This document shows, one piece after another, positions 29,297 through 38,151 of a stretch of DNA of 64,000 nucleotides (position 1 is the stretch's first letter; every line of letters begins with the position of its first letter). Both the position numbers and the translations under genes were made by a program. The DNA comes from an uncultured Clostridia bacterium (GTDB lineage Bacteria > Bacillota > Clostridia > TANB77 > CAG-508): contig CANSTR010000004.1 of assembly GCA_947649935.1 (NCBI GenBank), positions 17,417 to 81,416 on the forward strand, written 5' to 3'. The notes below the pieces were generated by a model. The model saw only the letters and a list, made by a program, of their open reading frames with translations, was not told where the DNA came from and made no database searches.

Positions 29297-31657
29297 ATGA
29301 ATTCAAAAAAATTAGTTAGAATTTTTTTAATGTTAGTATTTTTTGTGATGATACATATGGTATCAGTTAATGCTAGTGTAGAAGATGTAATGTTTGATAG
29401 TAATTATTATGCTACTACACAAGGTGATGTTGTTTTTTATTTAGGAGATGATAAAGAAGTTTTGAGACAACATTATATGAATTATGGAATAAAAGAAGGA
29501 AGACAGGCTTCAGTTTATTTTGATGTAAAATATTATTTAGCAACAAATGGTGATGTTGCTAAAGTATTTGGTGCAAATAACTATGAGGCAGCTTACAATC
29601 ATTTTATCACTTATGGAATGAATGAGGGAAGAGTTGCTTCTAGAGTATTTGATGTCAATTATTATTTGGCAACAAATGGTGATGTTGCCAAGGCATTTGG
29701 TGCAAACAAAGTAGCTGTTTATACACATTTTATCAATTATGGAATGAAGGAAGGAAGAAGACCTTCAGTTAATTTCGATCCAAGACATTATTTAGCAGTT
29801 AATAAAGACGTTGCTAAAGCATATGGTAATGGTAATTATCAAGCTGCAACAAGACATTATGCTGTATGGGGATATCAAGAAGGTAGAAAATCAGATCATA
29901 TTAAAGCTGAAGGTACTGAAGCGAATGTGATTTCAGAATTATCTTGTACAACGGATGGAATTATTGAATATTCTTGTTCAGTTTGTAAAGAAACAGTTAA
30001 AGTTGTAACAAAAGCAACAGGACATGATTTAAAATTGGAAAAAGGTGAAGCAGCAGCAACTTGTACAGAAAAAGGTGTAGAAGTTTACAAATGTGCAAAC
30101 TGCGATTACCAAGAAAAGAAAGAAACAGAAGCTTTAGGACATAACTGGAAAGAAAAAGAAGGTGCAGCGTCTAAAGCCCCAACTTGTTCGGCAGCAGGAG
30201 TTCAATATGAAGTTTGTACTCGTTGCGGTGAAGAAAACAAAACAGAAATTCCAGCGACAGGAAAACACGTAATTGACCCAAATGGTGATATTATTATCAC
30301 AAAAATGGAAACATGCGAAGAAGAAGGCGAAATGACTTATACTTGTAAAGAGTGCGGAAAAAGAATTGAAAACGAAGTAAGACCAATTACACATAATTAT
30401 GAAGTAGTTGAAAATGTACCAGCAACTTGTAAAACAGAAGGTAAAAAAGTAGAAAAATGTAAAGACTGTGGAGATGCAAAGACAACAACAACTGAAAAGT
30501 TAGCTCATAAAATGGTAACTTATGATGATGCAACAAAAACAGCTACAACTCCTAAAAATGGAATTGCTGTTAAAAATGCAACATGTACAGAAGCAGGACA
30601 AAAAGTAGAGGAATGTTCTGTTTGTGGAGAATACAAAATAACTCCAGTTCCAGCGAAAGGTCATGACATGAAAGCTAATCCATTGGCTAAACCAGCTACA
30701 AAGGTAGAATGTGGTAAAGTTACAGCAGATGTTACGTATACATGTGCAAATGGATGTGGAAAAACTGAAACAAAAAATGAAGTTGTAACACATGCAAATT
30801 ATTCAAAAACTCTAATTGACGGCGTTGAAAACGGTCATCCAGTTGTAACAGAAATTTGTGATGGTTGTGGAAAAACACTTGGAACAGAAACAGTTCATAA
30901 AACTGTAGCAACAGATGCTGCCCATTTTAGAAAATTAGATAATACAAGAAGACATTTTGTAGATGAAGCTGGAAATCCAGCAGCAGAAGTAACATATGTT
31001 TGCACATATGGAAATTGCGGTTATACTGAAACAGTATCAGTACCAGTAGAAGACGATGATCACGTTTATGGTGAAGCTGTTGTTGTTGAAGAACCAACAT
31101 GTAATAAACCTGGTAAAAAACAAGCAAAATGTACAATTTGTGGAGCTGTAAAAGAAGATATTGAAATCCCAGCAGATCCAAAAATGCATAAATTTGATAT
31201 TACGAAAGCTACTGTAACAACACCTGCTACTTGTACAAAAGAGGGTGAAGGAACAGTTACTTGTACAGAATGCTCAAGTAAAACTGCTAAAATCACACTT
31301 CCAGTAGACAAGACAGTAGATACAACTGACGCAGATGCAATCACAGCTACAATTGCTAGACATGGTGGAGCAAGCAATTGGGAAGATACTGTAGTAGCTC
31401 CAACTTGCAAAGATAAAGGATACACAGAACATGTATGTAAAGACTGCGGAGCTTCATACAGAGATAGCGAAACAGAAGTTGATGCTACTGCTCATGATTA
31501 TGCTGTAGGTTACAGACAAGTAAATGACGAAGCAGATGCTAACAATGGTAAATATTATATTTACAAAAAATGTACAGTTTGTGAAGTTGAAGAAGAAATT
31601 AAAACAACTTATTATGATGATGTAGATGCTGTTAAAGCAGCAATTGCAGAAATGTAA
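29297..31657 (+). CDS. Secreted repeat protein: four about 37-aa FD.NYYLATNGDVAKAFG repeats, then about ten CxxC-pair repeats
   Basis: Signal peptide; visible internal repeats; no LPXTG seen. Confidence 0.8.
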   Translation: MNSKKLVRIFLMLVFFVMIHMVSVNASVEDVMFDSNYYATTQGDVVFYLGDDKEVLRQHYMNYGIKEGRQASVYFDVKYYLATNGDVAKVFGANNYEAAYNHFITYGMNEGRVASRVFDVNYYLATNGDVAKAFGANKVAVYTHFINYGMKEGRRPSVNFDPRHYLAVNKDVAKAYGNGNYQAATRHYAVWGYQEGRKSDHIKAEGTEANVISELSCTTDGIIEYSCSVCKETVKVVTKATGHDLKLEKGEAAATCTEKGVEVYKCANCDYQEKKETEALGHNWKEKEGAASKAPTCSAAGVQYEVCTRCGEENKTEIPATGKHVIDPNGDIIITKMETCEEEGEMTYTCKECGKRIENEVRPITHNYEVVENVPATCKTEGKKVEKCKDCGDAKTTTTEKLAHKMVTYDDATKTATTPKNGIAVKNATCTEAGQKVEECSVCGEYKITPVPAKGHDMKANPLAKPATKVECGKVTADVTYTCANGCGKTETKNEVVTHANYSKTLIDGVENGHPVVTEICDGCGKTLGTETVHKTVATDAAHFRKLDNTRRHFVDEAGNPAAEVTYVCTYGNCGYTETVSVPVEDDDHVYGEAVVVEEPTCNKPGKKQAKCTICGAVKEDIEIPADPKMHKFDITKATVTTPATCTKEGEGTVTCTECSSKTAKITLPVDKTVDTTDADAITATIARHGGASNWEDTVVAPTCKDKGYTEHVCKDCGASYRDSETEVDATAHDYAVGYRQVNDEADANNGKYYIYKKCTVCEVEEEIKTTYYDDVDAVKAAIAEM

Positions 31658-31686
31658 TAACTTCTCTAAATACACAAAATAGTAAA

Positions 31687-31720
31687 AAACGCAAGATTAT
31701 TTTTGGTCTTGTGTTTTTTT
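31687..31720 (+). terminator. Rho-independent terminator
   Basis: CGCAAGAttatttttggTCTTGTGTTTTTTT. Confidence 0.7.
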
Positions 31721-31872
31721 ATAGTTTTTTGGATAAAAAGTTTTTGACTAAAAAACTTTAAAGATAAAAGCATTATAATATATTTTACAATAGTAATTTG
31801 AAAAACTCAAATTATTTTGCTTGCAATATGCCATATTTTCTGATACAATAGAAAAAATAAAAGGGGAAAAGA

Positions 31873-32526
31873 ATGAAAAATATAATTGGAATTGTTGTTT
31901 CGTTTGTGTATATTGCAGTTTTAATGGTGACTGCGAAATATTTTGAAAAATGGGATAAAGAAGCAAGTCGTAAATTTATTCATATTTTACTAGCCAATTG
32001 GTGGCTAATTGCCATGGCATTTTTTGACAGCGTAGTATGGGCGATGATTCCGCCAATTGCATTTGTTATCATTAATTTTGCATCGTATAAATTGAATTTA
32101 ATTAAAGTAATGGAGCGAGACGAATCTACCGAAGATGGCATTGGTACAGTATATTTTGCGGCATCATTGATACCGCTTGTTATTTTGTCATTTGGCGTAA
32201 CGCATAATCCGTTGATTGGCTTAATTGGCTTCTTTGCAATGACGTATGGAGATGGCTTTGCAGCATTGGTTGGAAAATCGGTAAAAAGCAAAGAATACCA
32301 AATATTTGGTTGCACGAAAACGATAGCTGGCTCCATTGCCATGTTTGTGCTATCTTGGCTCATAACAATAGCCGTATTTGCATATGCTAATGTAGAAATG
32401 TGGCTTTTGAAATCAATCTTGATAGCTGTTGTAGCGACCATTTTGGAGGCAATTTCTATCAAAGGAACAGACAATTTAACAGTGCCAATTGCAAGTTCAG
32501 TTATAGCGTATTTTATGATGATGTAG
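31873..32526 (+). CDS. Dolichol/phytol kinase-like, phosphatidate cytidylyltransferase-family membrane protein
   Basis: DGIGTVYFAASL; MTYGDGFAALVGKSVKS; SIKGTDNLTVPI. Confidence 0.8.
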   Translation: MKNIIGIVVSFVYIAVLMVTAKYFEKWDKEASRKFIHILLANWWLIAMAFFDSVVWAMIPPIAFVIINFASYKLNLIKVMERDESTEDGIGTVYFAASLIPLVILSFGVTHNPLIGLIGFFAMTYGDGFAALVGKSVKSKEYQIFGCTKTIAGSIAMFVLSWLITIAVFAYANVEMWLLKSILIAVVATILEAISIKGTDNLTVPIASSVIAYFMMM

Positions 32527-32537
32527 AGGTTAAAAAT

Positions 32538-33311
32538 TTGAAGGAAGATACCAAGTTATTAGAAGCAAAAATCAATGACCAATATCAATTTGCAATTTCG
32601 AAAAATAAAATTACCCACACAGATTTTTTAAATCAAGCGCAAAAACGATTGGCGGAGAAATTTTTGCAAGAAAATAAAATCCAAAATTACATGTTTTTTG
32701 GCGGAAATGGACAGGATTCGGAGCGAAATATTTTGCTGTTTTTCCCAGAAAAGTTTTCGCAGGAAATGGTAATAAAAAATTATGAAAAAATTTTGTCTGT
32801 GCTCAAAATCCATTTGCCAAGAGAATTGGAATATGAGCATCGCATTTATTTGAGTGGATTGATGAAATTGGGCATCAAACGTGAAAAAGTGGGCGATATT
32901 TTGGACTATCCAAATGGCGCAGATATTATTGTTTTAAATGAAGTGGCAGATTTTTTAGAAAATAGTTTGCCAGAACTCACGCGATTTAAAAGTGCAAAAA
33001 TTGAGAGAATCAGCATTTTTGATGTTCAACCAAAGTTGCAGGAATTTGAGGAATTTTCAATTATTGTTTCTTCGATGAGATTGGATAATTTTGTTGCAGA
33101 GTTAGCGAGAACTTCGAGAACGAAAGCAACAGAAATCATGAATGAGCAACGAGTTTTGGTGAATTATGAAATAGAGACGAAATTTTCGAGAAAAATTTCA
33201 GCAAAGGATGTCATCAATATTCGAGGAAAAGGAAAATTTTTGGTCGGAGAAATAGAACGCCAAACGAGAAGCGAAAAATTGGTTGTTCAAATCAAAAAAT
33301 ATAAAAGTTAG
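32538..33311 (+). CDS. YlmH-like S4-domain RNA-binding protein; TTG start proposed
   Basis: LNQAQKRLAEKFLQENKIQNYMFFGGNGQDSERNI; SSMRLDNFVAELARTSRTKATEIM. Confidence 0.82.
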   Translation: MKEDTKLLEAKINDQYQFAISKNKITHTDFLNQAQKRLAEKFLQENKIQNYMFFGGNGQDSERNILLFFPEKFSQEMVIKNYEKILSVLKIHLPRELEYEHRIYLSGLMKLGIKREKVGDILDYPNGADIIVLNEVADFLENSLPELTRFKSAKIERISIFDVQPKLQEFEEFSIIVSSMRLDNFVAELARTSRTKATEIMNEQRVLVNYEIETKFSRKISAKDVINIRGKGKFLVGEIERQTRSEKLVVQIKKYKS

Positions 33312-33320
33312 GGGGAAAAT

Positions 33321-34073
33321 ATGAAAAAAATTGCAATTGAAACCAAACAAAAGATGGGGAAATTTTTAAGTACAGCTGTGATGATTAGTTTTGTGGCACC
33401 AATTGGTTTTTTGATTTTTCAAATCGCCACGACTTCCAATGTTTTTAGTGAAGCAGATGTGGATGGCAGAGTCAAAAGCGATTATGTGCTGATGCTTTTG
33501 GAATGCATTTTAGGAATTTTTGCATTGCTTCTTCCAGGCATGCTCACCAAGAAATTTCGCCTAGAAATTCCGGGAAAAATCTATTATTTGTATGTGATTT
33601 TCTTGTATGCCGCCATTTTTTTAGGAGAAGTGAGGTCGTACTATTACAAAATTCCCTATTGGGACATGATTTTGCATGCGTTTAGTAGTGTCATGGTTGG
33701 ATTTTTAGGCTTTTCTTTGATTGATATTTTAAATCAGGATAACAAAAAAGTAACGTTGTCACCATTTTTTGTGGCATATTTTGCTTTTTGTTTTGCGATT
33801 CAAGTTGGCGTACTTTGGGAAGTGTACGAGTTTACAGCAGATGGATTGTTTGGAACTGATATGCAGAAATATAAGCTACAAAGTAGTGGCATGGATTTGC
33901 AAGGAAGAGAAGCCTTGAGAGATACCATGGAGGATTTAATTGTGGATGGAATCGGTGCTTTTTTTGCTAGTTCGATTGGTTATATTTCGCTAAAATATAA
34001 AAAAGGTTGGATAAACGATTTGCGTATCAAATTTCGAAAAAATAGGGAGGAAGCAAATAAAAGTGATGGATGA
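33321..34073 (+). CDS. Integral membrane protein (DUF2238/YjdF-like)
   Basis: WDMILHAFSSVMVGFLGFSLI; WEVYEFTADGLFGTDMQ; DTMEDLIVDGIGAF. Confidence 0.7.
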   Translation: MKKIAIETKQKMGKFLSTAVMISFVAPIGFLIFQIATTSNVFSEADVDGRVKSDYVLMLLECILGIFALLLPGMLTKKFRLEIPGKIYYLYVIFLYAAIFLGEVRSYYYKIPYWDMILHAFSSVMVGFLGFSLIDILNQDNKKVTLSPFFVAYFAFCFAIQVGVLWEVYEFTADGLFGTDMQKYKLQSSGMDLQGREALRDTMEDLIVDGIGAFFASSIGYISLKYKKGWINDLRIKFRKNREEANKSDG

Positions 34074-34467
34074 TGTGAAACAAGATTTAGAATTGGCACA
34101 GAAAATGCAAAGCTATAGTTATGAGCCCTATAGTGATTTTTATGTAGGGGCAGTTTTAACCACGAAATCTGGCAAAAAGTATACGGGTTGTAATATTGCA
34201 AATCATGGGATACAGGCGATTTGTGCAGAAAGAGTGGCGTTTGTGAAAGCCCTTTCAGAAGGAGAAAGAGAATTTGAAAGGATTGCAGTGGTTGGTTCGA
34301 ATGTTCGAGGTCAAGGTGAAGCATGTCTTCCTTGTGGCTATTGCAGGCAATTTATGAGCGAATTTGTGGAGGCGAATTTTAAAGTATTTACGGTGGACCA
34401 TCAGGAAGAAAAGGGGTATCAAGAATATAAAATGGACGAACTTTTGCCGTTTGGGTTTGAGTTGTAA
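34063..34467 (+). CDS. cdd: Cytidine deaminase
   Basis: YSYEPYSDFYVGAVLTTKSGKKYTGCNIAN; CAERVAFVKA; CLPCGYCRQFM. Confidence 0.92.
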   Translation: MMDDVKQDLELAQKMQSYSYEPYSDFYVGAVLTTKSGKKYTGCNIANHGIQAICAERVAFVKALSEGEREFERIAVVGSNVRGQGEACLPCGYCRQFMSEFVEANFKVFTVDHQEEKGYQEYKMDELLPFGFEL

Positions 34468-34477
34468 AATCAAGTGC

Positions 34478-34550
34478 CTAACCTTTTATTATAGCATATT
34501 TTTGTGCATTTGTCAACTTGACAAAATTGGCAGAATGTGTATATAAGAAA
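34478..34550. repeat. Palindromic divergent-promoter element E3
   Basis: - strand TTGACA 34511-34516/TATAAT 34488-34493 (17 nt); + strand TTGACA 34518-34523 with TATATA/ATATAA at 34540-34546. Confidence 0.7.
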
Positions 34551-34582
34551 AAAGCCGATATAATCAAATTATATCAGCTTTC
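34547..34582 (-). terminator. Terminator of small Cys-rich ORF
   Basis: AAGCTGATATAAT ttg ATTATATCGGCTTTTTT on minus strand. Confidence 0.7.
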
Positions 34583-34598
34583 TTAGTGTTAGTATGGA

Positions 34599-34724
34599 TT
34601 AGCAGCATCCACCTCTGCCACCGTTGTTTCCACAACAACAGCAAATGATCAAGATAAGAAGTATAATCCAAATGCAATCGCTATCAAAACCGAATCCACA
34701 TCCGCATCCTCTGTTCTCTGGCAT
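34599..34724 (-). CDS. 41-aa Cys/Gly-rich single-TM peptide (below ORF-track cutoff)
   Basis: MPENRGCGCGFGFDSDCIWIILLILIICCCCGNNGGRGGCC*; RBS gggggg upstream; terminator follows. Confidence 0.65.
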   Translation of the reverse strand: MPENRGCGCGFGFDSDCIWIILLILIICCCCGNNGGRGGCC

Positions 34725-34897
34725 AATATTTCCCCCCTTTACTAATTGATCTCTTTTCAAAAATCATTTGTATGTTATATCATATTCGATTTTGGAAAAT
34801 TGGTTACAAATTTCCAAAAAGTTTTTTAAAAGTATTGACAAATTAAAAATAATGCTTTAAAATAGAATAGTGTGGTCAAGAATTGATTATACTAAAT

Positions 34898-34975
34898 GGT
34901 GGATGTGGCGTAGTTGGTTAACGCGCCAGTTTGTGGCACTGGAGATCGTGGGTTCGAGTCCCATCTTCCACCCCA
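34898..34975 (+). tRNA. tRNA-His (GTG), CCA encoded
   Basis: CCAGT TTGTGGC ACTGG anticodon arm; extra 5' G. Confidence 0.92.
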
Positions 34976-34979
34976 TAAA

Positions 34980-35072
34980 AAATCGTGGAAAATTTGTGTA
35001 GCAAATTTTACTCGATTAAAAGTATTTATCGTGGAAAATTTATGCAATAAATTTTACTCGATTAAAAGTATT
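34980..35072. repeat. Two tandem about 48-bp hairpin repeats between tRNA-His and tRNA-Gln
   Basis: AATCGtggAAAATTTGtgtagCAAATTTTactCGATT and ATCGtggAAAATTTAtgcaaTAAATTTTactCGAT. Confidence 0.8.
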
Positions 35073-35101
35073 TTTTGAAATGAAATACTTTTATAATATA
35101 T

Positions 35102-35176
35102 TGGGCTGTAGCCAAGCGGTAAGGCACCAGACTTTGACTCTGGCATGCGTGTGTTCGAATCCCACCAGCCCAGCCA
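35102..35176 (+). tRNA. tRNA-Gln (TTG), CCA encoded
   Basis: CCAGA CTTTGAC TCTGG anticodon arm. Confidence 0.93.
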
Positions 35177-35270
35177 GTAAAAATAACAGATTTGTAATAA
35201 TACTTATCTGTTATTTTTTTATAGACATTGCTAGAAATTATGATAATATATTAAACAATGGAGGAATAAA

Positions 35271-36197
35271 ATGGAAGAATCAAATTTAATTAGAAGAATT
35301 ATTGATGCGTTATGTGAAGAAAAAGGCATTGAGAAAATTACGCTTTCGTATGATTGGGTAATTATTTTTAAGAAAGGTGATGTTGAGAAAAAGATTGTTA
35401 ATTATAAATTTCATCTCAATCCAAAAAGAAGTATGGAACTGGCAAGTGATAAATATTCGACTTATTGCTTATTGAAACATTATGGCATTCCCATCATTGA
35501 GCATCAAGTGTTGTTCAATGAAGAAATGATGCCAGATTTTGCGTATGTGAATGATGAATTTCGTTGTTTGAAAAATGAGGATAAAGTCGTAATAAAAGTA
35601 AATCGTGGTTCTTCGCAAGGAAGAGATGTTTATGTTAGTAGCAAGTCAGAAGAAAAATTGCAGATTGTCAAGCAGCTTTTTGACGAAGAAAATGACGCTG
35701 TTTGTGTATGCCCTTATCAAGAGATTGAATATGAGTACAGAGCTATATTTTTGTATGGGGAAATGATTTATATGTACAAAAAGCAAAAACCATTTGTGAT
35801 TGGCAACGGAAAATCGACAATTAGCGAATTAATTGAGGAGAATTATCAATTTTTTACAGAGCCAATCCAAGATTTGGATTTGAATTATGTGCTAAAAAAA
35901 GGAGAAAAAGTTACGGTTGGCTGGAAGCATAATGTGAGCAATGGCGCTATCCCAATTATTATTGATGAGAACGATGCTTATTATGATACGGTGAAAAAGA
36001 TTGCGGAAAAAGCAGGAAAGGCACTAGACTTGAATTATGCAACAGTGGACGTTGTGGTGACGAAAGAAAAGGAAGTTTTAGTGATGGAAGTCAATTCCAA
36101 TGTGTGCATTGTGAAATTTTGCGAGCTAATGCCAAATGGCTTTGAAATTGGAAAAGAAATCTTTTCGAAAGTCATAGACAAAATGTTTGAGAATTGA
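35271..36197 (+). CDS. ATP-grasp ligase-like (RimK/cyanophycin synthetase-type fold)
   Basis: VIKVNRGSSQGRDVYV; GNGKSTISELIEENY; TVDVVVTKEKEVLVMEVNSN. Confidence 0.75.
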   Translation: MEESNLIRRIIDALCEEKGIEKITLSYDWVIIFKKGDVEKKIVNYKFHLNPKRSMELASDKYSTYCLLKHYGIPIIEHQVLFNEEMMPDFAYVNDEFRCLKNEDKVVIKVNRGSSQGRDVYVSSKSEEKLQIVKQLFDEENDAVCVCPYQEIEYEYRAIFLYGEMIYMYKKQKPFVIGNGKSTISELIEENYQFFTEPIQDLDLNYVLKKGEKVTVGWKHNVSNGAIPIIIDENDAYYDTVKKIAEKAGKALDLNYATVDVVVTKEKEVLVMEVNSNVCIVKFCELMPNGFEIGKEIFSKVIDKMFEN

Positions 36198-36222
36198 TAT
36201 AATAGCAAAAAAGGAGAGAAAG

Positions 36223-38132
36223 ATGAAAGTACAGAAAAAATTTTTAATTGCCTTGTTTTTCACAGCAATTTTGCTCATGTTGCATTCAATTTCATATGCT
36301 GGCTCACAACAACTTAATTCTTTGCATTATGATGCCAAATTAAACAGTGATGGTAGCATGGATGTTGTGGAAACATGGGATATTGATATTGAGGAAACCA
36401 ACACGATTTTCAAAGATTTTAATTTAGATGCCGAAAAATATTCTGGCATCACCAATGTAGAAGTTATGGACTTAGACACAGAAACGAAATTGACGCAGAT
36501 TGACCACGAAATGTATCATGTGACCAAGAATTGCTATTATGGTTTGCCAATTGCAAATAACAAATTTGAAATCGCCTGGGGCATTGGATTAGACGACGAT
36601 TCTGCAACAAAAAAATATCGCATTTCCTATACAGTGCAAGATGCCATCACGCAATATCAGGATTGTAGCCAATTGTATTGGCAATTTGTTGGAATGGATA
36701 ATGCGGTGCCAGCCAAAAAAGTAACAGGAAGAATAAAATTGCCAAGTTCCGTAAAAAATGCTGAAAATTTAAGAGTTTGGGCACATGGACCGTTAAATGG
36801 TGAAATTCAAAAAGCAGGAAATGGCGAAGTCACATTTGCGGTTTCTGATTTGCGTCCTGAAACGATGTTAGAGGTTCGAGTGACAGTGGAAGAAGAAATG
36901 TTTTTTGGTGGAATTCAAAAGGCAACGCAAGCTTTGTCTAGCATTTTGCAAGAGGAAGAAAGATGGGCGCAAGAAGCAAACAACCAAAGAGAAAAAATAC
37001 GAAAAAAATGGATGATAGTTGGCATTGTTTATTTGTTGGTATTGCTATTTTTAGTGACAAGATTAATCAAATATGGCAAACAATTGAGCCAAACTAAAAA
37101 GGAAAAATATAGCGTGGAAGAAATAAAGTATTTTCGAGATATTCCGCGAGAGAAAGAGGCGACTCCAGCGGAAGCAACGTTCTTGTGTGAGTCAAATCGA
37201 AATCATTTTTCCATTCATAATGAATTATCGCAAGTATTTTCAGCTACTTTATTGCAATTATGTTTGAAAAAACAGATTACTTTTGAAAGTGCAGATAGCA
37301 AAAATATGACAATTTATTGTTTAAAAGACAATGATGAAGGCTTGCAAGCAAGTGAGAAAATCGTCTGGAAAATCTTGCAGAAAGCATCTTCGTTAGAATC
37401 TGAAAAAGGGATTACGATGAAAGCAATCAAAAAATATGCAAGCAAAAATTACGATGAATTTGACTGTTTCATGCGTCAGTTGGAAGAAGTACCAAAGCAC
37501 GTGTATGTTGCCAATGGAAAATACGATGTAAAAAAGGAAAAAAAGGCAAATCGACAGGCAATTTTAGCAACCATGTATATGGCAATGGCAGTGGTAGTGC
37601 CAATTATCGCGTTTGCGCTAGTAGAAGATTTTTCGATTTGGTTGGTTTTGTTGCCTTTCATCTTATTATGCATTTTGTGTATGGCGGTTCTTTCCAAAGT
37701 TGCAAACAATATCCCTGTTTTAACGGAGCAAGGAGAAATCGAAAGACAGCAATGGCGAGGATTGAAGCGATACATGGAAGATTTTTCTTTATTAAAAGAA
37801 AGAGAAATTCCAGATTTGATTTTGTGGGAAAAATATTTGGTATATGCGACTGCATTTGGCATTTCAGAAAAAGTCATCAAACAACTCAAATTAGTGTATC
37901 CACAAATGCAAAATTTAGATAGAGATACGTATACCTATTTATATTTGATGTCAGATCACCGATTTTCACATGGATTTGTGAATGACTTAAATCAATGCAC
38001 AAACGGAATTTGTCAGGCTTACAGAACTGCCTATGATGCGGCTCATTCAAGTAGCGGCAGTGGCTCTGGTGGCGGATTTTCCAGCGGCGGAGGTGGCCGG
38101 TGGTGGCGGTGGCCGGAATGGGCGGAAGATAA
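36223..38132 (+). CDS. DUF2207-like membrane protein with Gly-rich tail; two apparent +1 frameshifts at CGG 38098-38100 and 38114-38116
   Basis: Corrected tail GSGSGGGFSSGGGG[C]GGGGG[C]GMGGR*; uncorrected frame ends WWRWPEWAEDKV*. Confidence 0.85.
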
Positions 38133-38151
38133 AGTTTGATAGGAGAATTGT

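Noticed and set aside
30134-31425. Minus-strand ORFs within the Cys-rich repeat gene
   Set aside because: Antisense frames kept open by repetitive, low-stop composition of the + strand gene.
32400-32537. Upstream part of ORF 32400-33311
   Set aside because: Out-of-frame overlap with the preceding membrane protein; the YlmH-like region starts around the TTG at 32538.
2345-38132. Sequencing or assembly error as the cause of the seven frameshifts
   Set aside because: Not fully excluded without reads, but random or motif-driven C insertions would not all fall exactly in codon phase before Gly codons, nor would in-frame CGG be nearly absent elsewhere. Kept as the main alternative to test.
2345-38132. 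Simple reassignment of CGG to another amino acid or to stop
   Set aside because: Reassignment alone would not restore the frame; each gene needs exactly one nucleotide skipped.
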